Part shown: positions 50,182-57,785 of the stretch, one piece after another
How the letters are laid out: each line of letters begins with the position of its first letter
How positions within the stretch are numbered: the first letter of the stretch is position 1
Source of the DNA: Microbacterium trichothecenolyticum
GTDB lineage: Bacteria; Actinomycetota; Actinomycetes; Actinomycetales; Microbacteriaceae
Length of the DNA stretch: 64,000 nucleotides
Assembly (NCBI RefSeq): GCF_000956465.1
Contig: NZ_JYJA01000041.1
Location: 62,001 to 126,000, forward strand
Direction of reading: 5' to 3'
Translations under genes and position numbers: made by a program
The notes under the pieces: generated by a model
Databases searched by the model: none
What the model was told of the DNA's origin: nothing
Seen by the model: only the letters and a program-made list of their open reading frames with translations

Positions 50182-53100
50182 TCAGTCTTCGAAGAGACCG
50201 CGGATGTCATCGGCGGTGAGCGCCTGCCCGAACAGCGCGTCGTCGTCCATCACCGACCGGAACAGCCGCGCCTTGCGCCGCTGCAGCGCCATCACCTTCT
50301 CCTCGATCGTGCCGTTCGCGATCAGCCGGTAGACCATCACGCTGCGGTGCTGGCCGATGCGGTGCGCTCGGTCGACGGCCTGCGCCTCGGCGGCGGGGTT
50401 CCACCACGGGTCGAGCAGGAACACGTAGTCCGCCTCGGTGAGCGTCAGGCCGAACCCGCCGGCCTTGAGGCTGATGAGGAACACGGGCGCCTCTCCCCCA
50501 CGGAAGGCGGCGACGGCGGCATCGCGGTCGCGCGTCGATCCGTCGAGATACGCGTACGGGATGCCGCGTGCCTCGAGCTCCTTCGCCACCAGCCCGAGGA
50601 ACGACGTGAACTGGCTGAACACGAGTGCCCGGTGCCCCTCGGCGAGGGCCTCGTCGAGCTGTTCGAAGAGCGCGGCGAGCTTGCTCGGCGCGATGCCCGC
50701 GTGCGCGGGGTCGACGAGCTCGGGAGCCAGGCTCAGCATGCGCAGGAGCGTGAGGGACCGGAAGACGATGAACCGGTTGCGGTCGAGATCGTCGAGGAGT
50801 CCGAGCACCTTCTGACGCTCGCGCTGCAGCACCGTGTCGTACAGCGCGCGATGGGCGGCGCCCAGTTCGATGCGCACCTCCTGCTCCTGCTTGGCGGGGA
50901 GGTCCGCGGCGACGAGATCCTTGGTCCGGCGCAGCACGAGCGGACGGATGCGGCGCCGCAGCCGCGCGAGGCGGCCGGCGCGATACGCTCCGCCCTCCTG
51001 ATTCTCGGGAACCTTGCCCTTCTCGATGGGCCCGACGTACTCCTCGCGGAACCGCCGGCTCGAGGCGAACAGCCCCGGTGCCGTCAGCGAGAGCAGCGCC
51101 CAGAGCTCGGTGAGGCTGTTCTCGAGGGGTGTGCCCGTGACGGCGAAGACGACGTCGGCCGACAGATCTCGCGCGGCGCGATAGGCCTTGGTCCGGCTGT
51201 TCTTCACGAACTGCGCCTCGTCGAGGATGAGGCCCGCCCATGGAACCGCGGCGAACTCGCGCTCGTCGAGCCGGAGCAGGGTATACGAGGTGATGATGAT
51301 GTCGGCCGAGGTCGCGGCATCCATCACCGTCGTTCCGCGCTTCGCGCGCGTCGCGTCGACGACGGCGACCCGCAGATCGGGCGTGAAGCGGGCCGCTTCG
51401 CTCTGCCACGTCGAGAGCACCGACGTCGGCGCCACGACGAGGAACGGCCGCGTCTCGCCATCCTCCCGGGCGCGGGAGATGAGCGCGAGCAGCTGGAGCG
51501 TCTTGCCGAGGCCCATGTCGTCGGCGAGGATGCCGCCGAGGCGGTGCTCCCAGAGGAAGGCGAGCCAGTCGTACCCCACGCGCTGGTAGGGTCGCAGCTC
51601 GGCGTGGAGCGCCGACGGCAGAGGGCTTGCGGGCACGCCGTCGGCGTCGCGCAGTGCTTCGACGGTCTCCCGCCACGACACCGCAGGCTGCGCCTCGTCG
51701 GCGAGGTCTTCGAAGTCCGCCCAGAGAGCGGTCTGGTAGCGGCTGATGCGAGGCCCCGTCTCCCACTCCTCGAGCTCTCCGGCTTCGTCGATCAGGTCGC
51801 GCAGGCGCTGCAGCGACGGATGCGACAGGGAGAAGTACGCGCCGTCGCTGAGCAGGATCTTCTTGCGCCCGCGCGACAGCGCCGTGAACAGCGTGCCGAA
51901 CGGGATGCGGCGGCCGTCGATCGTCACCACGACACCGAGGTCGAACCAGTCCGGATCGTTCGTCTCCACGGTCGTGATGTCGATCCGTGGATCGCCGGCG
52001 AGCTCCCGGTACTGCGGCCGCTCCCCCGAGATCTCGACGGTGACGTCGGGGTCGGCTTCGAGCAGCGGCAACAGGCGCGACGCGAACTCCGCCGCGTCGA
52101 GGCCCGTCAGGGTGTCGGCCGAGGCGAAGTCGACGGGCGGGTGGCTCTCCCACAGCGACTCGATGCGGCTGCGGATCGCCGTCTCGGCAGCGGCGTCACG
52201 ATCCTCTCCCGTCGAGTCGAGTCCGAGGAGGTCGCCGTCGCCGTAGCGCCACGAGAGCGTGTAGACGAGCCGGTGGTTCGGCTCGAAATGCACGCGCGCG
52301 GCGAGCTGCGGCCGCGGCGGCGGCGCGATGTCGAGGCCGGGTGCCTCGATATCGACGCGGCGCGCGATCCGCGGCAGATGGTCGCGGACGAACTCCTCGG
52401 CCTCCGGCCCCGGTACGACGACGGCCTGGCGCGCCGTGAGGAGCGCGGGTACCGGGTCGGGCAGCTCCACGGCGGCGAGGACGAGGGCGATGCGCTCGCG
52501 CTCGACAGCGAACCGGTACACCCCGGTACGCCCGACCGGGCGCAGGGCGGAGGCATCCGTGCGCTCGCCGTCGATCGTCACCGAGGGCACGATCTCGAGC
52601 CCCCGGCCGGTGCGCTGGGCCTGCACGGCCACCGTCGCCGCCGTGGCGAGGGCGACCGCCGCGGTCCGCTTGGTGGGAACGAGCGGGATGCCGCGATCCG
52701 CCGCGGCAGACAGGTGCGGCCAGAGCAGGCTCGACTCGATGTCGTCGAGGGTGAGCCACTCCGAGACGTCGGAGAACGCTCCGAACGAGCGGACGTCGCG
52801 GCCGATGCTGTGCAGCTCCGCGAACCAGCGCGCCTGCGCGGGGTCGTAGGCGGTGGTGGGCCGGCGCAGAGCGTCCCACGAGACGCCGCCCTTGATCCAC
52901 GAGTCGGAACGGGCCGAGCGCTCGAGCGGGCGCAGGCCCACCAGCACGTCGGCGCCATGCTGGTGCAGGCTCCTCGGCGTCGCCGACTCGACACGTGCCG
53001 GCGCCCAGGTGGACGCTCCGCGCCGGATGCGCTGCCGGAGCTCGACCCCCAGGGCGAGCGCGGTGCGGGCGCGCTCCGCCGGTGCGGCGGGTGTGAGGAC

Positions 53101-53469
53101 GTCGCGCCACGACCCGCCTCCGGCGGCCGCGGCCGCGGGCGCGGCGGCCGCGAGCCGGTTGCTCGCGAGAAGCGCAGCGACGGTGTGCTTGCAGTCGAAC
53201 TGCACCGGGCACGTGCAGGACGTCGCCGCGATGGGGTGGTCGACCCGGTGCGGGTCGAGCCGCACCCGGCAGCGGTACGTCCGGCCGCCGCTGCCGGCCA
53301 CCACCGCTTCGATGACCGACGTGAGCGGATCCCACTCGACGCGCTCGACGGCGCCGTCGGCGAAGTAGCCGACGCCGCGCTCGTACGTGCCGCTGTCGAC
53401 GAACCGGCGGACGTGTCCGGGATCGACGAACGGAGGGGGGCCGACAGGCGGCGGGGTCACGGCATCCAT
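50182..53469 (-). CDS. SNF2-family helicase with SWIM zinc finger
   Basis: The 1095-residue protein has an N-terminal SWIM zinc finger, C-T-C-P-V-Q-F-D-C-K-H (about 85-95). A long linker follows, then the SNF2 ATPase: motif I D-D-M-G-L-G-K-T-L-Q near residue 655, motif II L-D-E-A-Q-F-V-K near 755 and motif VI H-R-I-G-Q-H near 1050. It is likely a DNA translocase of the RapA/HepA-like group; the partner is unknown. The ATG at 53469 is chosen over a GTG at 53490; neither has a strong ribosome-binding site. nusB ends 43 bases upstream. Confidence 0.92.
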   Translation of the reverse strand: MDAVTPPPVGPPPFVDPGHVRRFVDSGTYERGVGYFADGAVERVEWDPLTSVIEAVVAGSGGRTYRCRVRLDPHRVDHPIAATSCTCPVQFDCKHTVAALLASNRLAAAAPAAAAAGGGSWRDVLTPAAPAERARTALALGVELRQRIRRGASTWAPARVESATPRSLHQHGADVLVGLRPLERSARSDSWIKGGVSWDALRRPTTAYDPAQARWFAELHSIGRDVRSFGAFSDVSEWLTLDDIESSLLWPHLSAAADRGIPLVPTKRTAAVALATAATVAVQAQRTGRGLEIVPSVTIDGERTDASALRPVGRTGVYRFAVERERIALVLAAVELPDPVPALLTARQAVVVPGPEAEEFVRDHLPRIARRVDIEAPGLDIAPPPRPQLAARVHFEPNHRLVYTLSWRYGDGDLLGLDSTGEDRDAAAETAIRSRIESLWESHPPVDFASADTLTGLDAAEFASRLLPLLEADPDVTVEISGERPQYRELAGDPRIDITTVETNDPDWFDLGVVVTIDGRRIPFGTLFTALSRGRKKILLSDGAYFSLSHPSLQRLRDLIDEAGELEEWETGPRISRYQTALWADFEDLADEAQPAVSWRETVEALRDADGVPASPLPSALHAELRPYQRVGYDWLAFLWEHRLGGILADDMGLGKTLQLLALISRAREDGETRPFLVVAPTSVLSTWQSEAARFTPDLRVAVVDATRAKRGTTVMDAATSADIIITSYTLLRLDEREFAAVPWAGLILDEAQFVKNSRTKAYRAARDLSADVVFAVTGTPLENSLTELWALLSLTAPGLFASSRRFREEYVGPIEKGKVPENQEGGAYRAGRLARLRRRIRPLVLRRTKDLVAADLPAKQEQEVRIELGAAHRALYDTVLQRERQKVLGLLDDLDRNRFIVFRSLTLLRMLSLAPELVDPAHAGIAPSKLAALFEQLDEALAEGHRALVFSQFTSFLGLVAKELEARGIPYAYLDGSTRDRDAAVAAFRGGEAPVFLISLKAGGFGLTLTEADYVFLLDPWWNPAAEAQAVDRAHRIGQHRSVMVYRLIANGTIEEKVMALQRRKARLFRSVMDDDALFGQALTADDIRGLFED

Positions 53470-53512
53470 CCTGCCCGCTCCCGCCGACACCCGGACGGGT
53501 GTGCGCTCGTCG

Positions 53513-53923
53513 TCAGCTCGCGCGTGCGATGCGGGCGAGGACGCCGTGCACGAAGGGGCCCGACTCGTCGGAGGAGAACTCCTTCACCAGCTCGACCGCC
53601 TCGTCGATCGCGACGGCGGTGGGAACCTCGTCGTTGTAGAGGATCTCCCAGGCGCCGATGCGCAGCACGGCACGGTCGACCGCGGGCATGCGGGCGAGCG
53701 TCCAGTCCTTCGCGAACGTCGTGATCTGCTCGTCGATGGCGTCCTGGTTGTCGATCACGCCGTCGACGATCTCGCGCGCGTAGAGCCACGAAGCCTGACG
53801 GGCCGGCTCGCCCGCCGCACGCTTCGCCTCGGCTGCGAGCACCGTCGCGGGCTCGTCGCCGCGCACGTCCGCCTGGAACAGGATGTCGAGCGCGCGCTTG
53901 CGCGCCTTCGTACGGGCACTCAT
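53513..53923 (-). CDS. nusB: transcription antitermination factor NusB
   Basis: The 136-residue all-helical protein binds boxA RNA with S10 in antitermination of rRNA operons. It has R-T-K-A-R-K-R-A-L-D-I-L-F-Q-A-D-V near the start and V-D-R-A-V-L-R-I-G-A-W-E-I-L near residue 80, ending F-V-H-G-V-L-A-R-I-A. It follows efp after 19 bases, as in M. tuberculosis, and has no clear ribosome-binding site of its own. Confidence 0.97.
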   Translation of the reverse strand: MSARTKARKRALDILFQADVRGDEPATVLAAEAKRAAGEPARQASWLYAREIVDGVIDNQDAIDEQITTFAKDWTLARMPAVDRAVLRIGAWEILYNDEVPTAVAIDEAVELVKEFSSDESGPFVHGVLARIARAS

Positions 53924-53942
53924 CTGTCAGCGACCGCCGACG

Positions 53943-54503
53943 TCAGTTGACGCGGCCGAGGTAGTCGCCCGTGCGGGTGTCGACCTTGACCTTGGTGCCG
54001 GTCTCGACGAACAGCGGAACCTGGATCTCGTAGCCGGTCTCGACGGTGGCGGCCTTGGTGCCGGCCGACGAGCGGTCGCCCTGCAGACCAGGCTCGGTAT
54101 ACGTGATCTCCAGGACGACGGATGCCGGGAGCTCGACGTACAGCGGGTTGCCGTTGTTGAGGGCGATCTGCACCTGCTGGTTCTCGAGCAGGAAGTGGGC
54201 CGCGTCGCCGACCGTCGCCGCGCCGACGTTGATCTGGTCGTAGTCCTCCACGTCCATGAACACGAAGTTGTCGCCGTCGTTGTAGAGGTAGGTGAAGTCG
54301 CGGCGGTCGACGTTCTCGATGTCGATCTTCGCGCCCGCGTTGTAGGTGCGGTCGACGACCTTGCCCGAGACGACGTTCTTGAGCTTCGTCCGGACGAAGG
54401 CACCGCCCTTGCCCGGCTTGACGTGCTGGAACTCGATGACGTTCCAGAGCTGTCCGTCGATCGAGAGGACGACGCCGTTCTTGATGTCTGCGGTGGAAGC
54501 CAT
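53943..54503 (-). CDS. efp: translation elongation factor P
   Basis: The 186-residue protein relieves ribosome stalling at proline runs. Three beta-barrel domains are complete. The tip loop of domain I is P-G-K-G-G-A-F, with the lysine that is modified or kept bare in different bacteria at about residue 32. No epmA or epmB gene is seen nearby, which suits an actinobacterium. The signature region ends V-D-T-R-T-G-D-Y-L-G-R-V. It has no good ribosome-binding site. Confidence 0.97.
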   Translation of the reverse strand: MASTADIKNGVVLSIDGQLWNVIEFQHVKPGKGGAFVRTKLKNVVSGKVVDRTYNAGAKIDIENVDRRDFTYLYNDGDNFVFMDVEDYDQINVGAATVGDAAHFLLENQQVQIALNNGNPLYVELPASVVLEITYTEPGLQGDRSSAGTKAATVETGYEIQVPLFVETGTKVKVDTRTGDYLGRVN

Positions 54504-54588
54504 GAGGGTACGAATCCGTTTCGTTGAAGTGCGTGGAGGCGATCGCTGCCCCGTGAACGTGCTCAGGGGTCGGAAATGCCGACGTTCG

Positions 54589-54594
54589 ATTCTA
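54589..54594 (-). promoter_or_regulatory. -10 box of efp-nusB
   Basis: TAGAAT on the minus strand lies after the aroQ stop and about 85 bases before the efp ATG. It would let efp-nusB be expressed independently of the aroQ-dehydratase unit. Confidence 0.45.
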
Positions 54595-54621
54595 CGGGAT
54601 GCCTGGTCCTCGGCCGATTCG

Positions 54622-55080
54622 TCAGCCCTCGGCCTGCCCGGTGACGATGTCGATGAGGCGTGCGACCGCCGTCGCGTAGCCGGGCACGCCCTCTCCGATC
54701 ACGTGGACCACGGCGACGTCGGCGACGTACGAGTGGTGGCGGAACTCCTCGCGCGCCATCACGTCCGAGATGTGCACCTCGGCCACCGGCAGGGCGACGC
54801 CCGAGAGGGCGTCGCGCAGCACGACGGAGGTATGGGTCAGGCCGCCCGGGTTGATGACGATGCCGGCGCAGTCCTGTCGCGCGTCGTGGATCGCGTCGAG
54901 GAGAACCCCCTCGTGGTTGCTCTGCACCGCCCGCACCTCGAAGCCGCGCCGGGCCGCGGCATCCGTCGCCAGACGCACGACGTCGGCCAGCGTCTCGGTG
55001 CCGTAGATCTGGGGCTCCCTGGTGCCCAGCAGGTTCAGGTTGGGGCCGTTGACGAGCAGGAGGCGACGAGGGGCGGTCAT
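54622..55080 (-). CDS. aroQ: 3-dehydroquinate dehydratase, type II
   Basis: The 152-residue enzyme converts 3-dehydroquinate to 3-dehydroshikimate. It opens L-L-L-V-N-G-P-N-L-N-L-L-G-T-R-E-P with the catalytic region, and has the type II motifs Q-S-N-H-E-G near residue 55, I-N-P-G-G-L-T-H-T near 81 and E-V-H-I-S-D near 104. It overlaps the dehydroshikimate dehydratase gene by 4 bases (ATGA), so it is coupled to a catabolic gene. In M. tuberculosis aroQ follows aroB, where it is biosynthetic. I see no second copy here, so the enzyme may serve both directions. Confidence 0.96.
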   Translation of the reverse strand: MTAPRRLLLVNGPNLNLLGTREPQIYGTETLADVVRLATDAAARRGFEVRAVQSNHEGVLLDAIHDARQDCAGIVINPGGLTHTSVVLRDALSGVALPVAEVHISDVMAREEFRHHSYVADVAVVHVIGEGVPGYATAVARLIDIVTGQAEG

Positions 55081-56912
55081 GCTCGCACGATATCAGCGCG
55101 CGCGGAGCCGGCCCCCTGTGCGGAGAGCCGGACGGGCGCGTTGCCGGCGCCGTATCCGTCGTAGCGGCCGCGGCGCTCGACGAACTCGCAGAACAGGTCG
55201 CCGACCGTCGCAGTGTAGAAGTGCAGGTACTCGCCCTGCGCGTCGCGATCGAAGACGAGGTCGAGCTCGCGGAGCATCGCGAGGAAGCCGTCGTCGAGGT
55301 CGAACCGCGCCGCGAGATCCTCGTAGTAGTTGCGTGGGATCGGCAGCGGCCGCAGCCCCCTGGCCCTCGCCGCGCGCGCGAGCGCCACGATGTCGTCGCA
55401 GGCGAAGGCGACGTGCTGCGGCATGGCGGCCGGGCGGCCCGACAGGATCGGCGGCGACACGTTGAGCGGGATGCGGATGGAGCCGTCCGGGGACTGGATG
55501 ACGCGGCTCTGCACGAGGCCCTGCGGGCTCGCCACCTCCGTCGAGCTCGCCGTGGGGAGTTCGAGCACCGAGGAGAAGAACAGGATCGCCTCGTCGACGA
55601 CCTGCCAGGGCTGACCGAGGCTCACGTGGTCGACGGCGATGATGGGGCTGTCGCGCAGGGGTTCGCCGTGTTCGAACTCTGCGGCCCACGTCGGTTCGCT
55701 CTCGGTGCCGCGCGACGACCAGAAGATCTCGGTGCCGTCCGGCGCCGTGCCGCCGTCGAGCAGCTGCTCCCCCGCATACGTGCGCCGGTAGGCGAACGGC
55801 GTGCCCAGTTCGGCGGCCCGCGCGGTGAGAGCGGCGGCATCCGGGACGTCGAACCCGACTGCCGCGATGTGCGGGTCGAGGTCGCGGGCATGCTGCTCGT
55901 TGAGGACGACGCGCGCGTCGCCTGACGTCCACAGCGTGACGGGCTTCGTCCGGTGCTTGCCGCGCGGGGTGAACCCGACCGTTTCCAGCAGCTCCTCGAT
56001 GCTCGAGGTGTCCTCGGCCTTGATCTCGACGAAATCGAAGCCCACGGGCGTTCCGCCGTCGGCGAGCGTCGCGAAATCGGCGGGCGCGGCGCTCCCGAGC
56101 TCCCGCGCGACGGCGTCCTCGAGCCAGCGCAGCGACCGGCGCGCGTGCACAGCGGTCCCTCGCACGTCGACCTGCCGGAACGTGTCGTTGAAGACCTCGA
56201 GGGACACCGGGCCGTCGTAGCCGGCGCGCAGGACGTGGGTGAGGAAGCGCGTCAGATCGAAGCTCCCCTCGCCCGGGAAGAGGCGATGGTGACGGCTCCA
56301 CGACAAGACGTCCATGGAGAGCGCGGGCGCATCGGCGAGCTGAAGGAAGAAGATGCGCTCGCCCGGGATGTCTTCAATCGCCTGCGGGTCGTGGCCGCGC
56401 GACAGGATGTGGAACGAGTCCAGGCAGATGCCGACCGCCGGGTGGTCCGCGAGCTGCACGATCCGCCACGCACGGCGGTAGTCGTCGACGTATCTGCCCC
56501 AGGCCAGCGCTTCGAAGGCGATGCGGACGCCGTACTCCTGCGCGAGATCGCCGAGCCGGCGAAGCTGGGATGCCGACACAGCGTCGTCGTCGACCGTCGC
56601 GGTCGACACGTTGCTGCAGCACAGCACCACCTCGATCCCCATCCGCCGCATGAGGGAGAACTTCGCCCGCGCGCGCCGCAGCACGTCCTGGAACGCCGGT
56701 TCGTCGACTCCTTCGACGTCGCGCATCGGCTGGTACAGGTCCAGCGTCAGCCCGAGGCGCTCCGCGAGAGCGCGGACCTCCTCGGGGCTCTCCGGCGCCG
56801 AGATGAGGTCGGGCTCGAAGATCTCGACGCCGCCGAAGCCCGCTGCGGCCGCGGCGTGCAGCTTCTCGACGAGCGTCCCGCTCATGCACACCGTCGCGAT
56901 GGAGGTCCTCAT
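55077..56912 (-). CDS. qsuB: 3-dehydroshikimate dehydratase fused to HPPD-like domain (QsuB/QuiC type)
   Basis: The 611-residue protein has two parts. The first (about 1-275) is an AP-endonuclease-2-type TIM barrel with putative metal ligands in A-F-E-A-L-A-W-G, C-L-D-S-F-H and V-S-L-E-V-F-N-D. The second (about 295-595) is a VOC/HPPD-like domain keeping two His and one Glu, in V-D-H-V-S-L, P-Q-H-V-A-F-A and F-C-E-F-V-E-R-R. This layout and length match QsuB of Corynebacterium glutamicum (about 618 residues) and QuiC1, which make protocatechuate from 3-dehydroshikimate. The ATG at 56912 stands 1 base from the operator palindrome and has no ribosome-binding site, so the mRNA may be leaderless. 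Confidence 0.9.
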   Translation of the reverse strand: MRTSIATVCMSGTLVEKLHAAAAAGFGGVEIFEPDLISAPESPEEVRALAERLGLTLDLYQPMRDVEGVDEPAFQDVLRRARAKFSLMRRMGIEVVLCCSNVSTATVDDDAVSASQLRRLGDLAQEYGVRIAFEALAWGRYVDDYRRAWRIVQLADHPAVGICLDSFHILSRGHDPQAIEDIPGERIFFLQLADAPALSMDVLSWSRHHRLFPGEGSFDLTRFLTHVLRAGYDGPVSLEVFNDTFRQVDVRGTAVHARRSLRWLEDAVARELGSAAPADFATLADGGTPVGFDFVEIKAEDTSSIEELLETVGFTPRGKHRTKPVTLWTSGDARVVLNEQHARDLDPHIAAVGFDVPDAAALTARAAELGTPFAYRRTYAGEQLLDGGTAPDGTEIFWSSRGTESEPTWAAEFEHGEPLRDSPIIAVDHVSLGQPWQVVDEAILFFSSVLELPTASSTEVASPQGLVQSRVIQSPDGSIRIPLNVSPPILSGRPAAMPQHVAFACDDIVALARAARARGLRPLPIPRNYYEDLAARFDLDDGFLAMLRELDLVFDRDAQGEYLHFYTATVGDLFCEFVERRGRYDGYGAGNAPVRLSAQGAGSARADIVRA

Positions 56913-56913
56913 G

Positions 56914-56947
56914 GCGTCACAATGTACCAGTCGGTACATTGTGACGC
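56914..56947. promoter_or_regulatory. TetR operator O1, a 34-bp perfect palindrome
   Basis: Arms GCGTCACAATGTACC and GGTACATTGTGACGC (15 bp each) flank a 4-base centre. It ends 1 base before the qsuB start codon and contains TACATT, which lies 8 bases before that ATG and could be its -10 box. The TetR gene is divergent and begins 49 bases away. A related site lies at 57739. Confidence 0.8.
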
Positions 56948-56961
56948 ACCCCCTCCCTCGC

Positions 56962-56981
56962 GGGCGCCGCGTGCGGCGCCC
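56962..56981. repeat. GC-rich palindrome between the two divergent promoters
   Basis: GGGCGCCGC-GT-GCGGCGCCC is a 20-bp perfect inverted repeat. It lies between operator O1 and the TATCCT box of the TetR gene, in the place of a -35. It may be a separate binding site or a chance GC palindrome. Confidence 0.4.
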
Positions 56982-56983
56982 AC

Positions 56984-56989
56984 TATCCT
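56984..56989 (+). promoter_or_regulatory. -10 box of the TetR gene
   Basis: TATCCT ends 7 bases before the GTG at 56997, with no ribosome-binding site, so the transcript is probably leaderless. Confidence 0.5.
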
Positions 56990-56996
56990 GGCGGTC

Positions 56997-57629
56997 GTGC
57001 CCCCCGTTACGCGTGATGCCGAGCGGACGCGAGCAGAGCTCCTCGCGGTCGCGACCGAGGTGTTCGCCGAGGAGGGGTACTCCGGAGCCCGCGTAGACGA
57101 CATCGCCGAGCGCACGCGCACGACGAAGCGGATGATCTACTACTACTTCGGCGGCAAGGAGCAGCTCTATCTGGCGGTGCTCGAGAACGCCTACCAGGGC
57201 ATCCGCAAGGCCGAGCAGGCGATCGACGTGGACCACACGGATCCCGTCGCCGCGATCCGCCAGCTCGCCGAGCTCACGTTCGACCACCATGTGACGCACG
57301 ACGCCTTCATCCGGCTGGTGGCCATCGAGAACATCCATCGCGGCGAGTTCATCCGGCGGATCGAGTCGCTTCGCACACTCGCCCAGCCGGCGAAGACGCT
57401 CCTCGACGAGATCCTCGAACTCGGCCGCGCGGCAGGTGTCTTCCGGGAGGATGTCGACGCGATCGACGTCCATCTCGTCATCAGCGCCTACTGCGTGTTC
57501 CAGATCGCCAACCAGTACACCTTCGGCTACCTCTTCGACGTGTCGTTCACCGACCCGGAGCGCCGGAGCCACCTGCGCTCGCTCATCGGCGACGTCGTCG
57601 TCGGCTGGCTCACGAACGCCCCGCGATAG
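56997..57629 (+). CDS. TetR-family regulator of the quinate/shikimate module
   Basis: The 210-residue protein has an N-terminal TetR helix-turn-helix (about 10-58): A-E-V-F-A-E-E-G-Y-S-G-A-R-V-like helix entry, then D-D-I-A-E-R-T-R-T-T-K-R-M-I-Y-Y-Y-F. The C-terminal helical domain should bind the inducer. Its position between divergent catabolic genes and the operator-like palindromes on both sides suggest a local repressor. The known C. glutamicum regulator QsuR is LysR-type, so the control differs. I chose the GTG at 56997 from the TATCCT box; the open frame upstream would cross the operator. Confidence 0.9.
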   Translation: MPPVTRDAERTRAELLAVATEVFAEEGYSGARVDDIAERTRTTKRMIYYYFGGKEQLYLAVLENAYQGIRKAEQAIDVDHTDPVAAIRQLAELTFDHHVTHDAFIRLVAIENIHRGEFIRRIESLRTLAQPAKTLLDEILELGRAAGVFREDVDAIDVHLVISAYCVFQIANQYTFGYLFDVSFTDPERRSHLRSLIGDVVVGWLTNAPR

Positions 57630-57706
57630 TCCGGCGCACCCGCCGTCGCACCACTCGGCGCAGCGGCGCCTCACGTTCCCCGCCGAACTCGTGACTCCAT
57701 TCGCTC

Positions 57707-57712
57707 TTGACA
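57707..57712 (+). promoter_or_regulatory. consensus -35 box upstream of the dehydrogenase-transporter genes
   Basis: TTGACA is a perfect -35 hexamer, the only one I noticed in the gaps between genes. A -10 at about 57730-57735 (TTTTCT) is weak. The transcript start would then fall near operator O2. Confidence 0.4.
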
Positions 57713-57738
57713 TCGACGATCCGTCGTGGTTTTCTCTG

Positions 57739-57758
57739 AACGTACCAGTTAGTACATA
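57739..57758. promoter_or_regulatory. TetR operator O2
   Basis: AACGTACCAGTTAGTACATA matches 16 of 20 positions of the centre of operator O1 (56921-56940). It keeps the GTAC-N6-GTAC core but is shorter and less symmetric. It lies 27 bases before the dehydrogenase start codon, near the predicted transcription start. Confidence 0.68.
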
Positions 57759-57785
57759 GACGTGCCGGTCCGACGAAGGAGTGCC

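Noticed and set aside
50347..53724. Plus-strand open frame of more than 1100 codons opposite the SNF2 gene
   Set aside because: It spans two real minus-strand genes and shows no domain.
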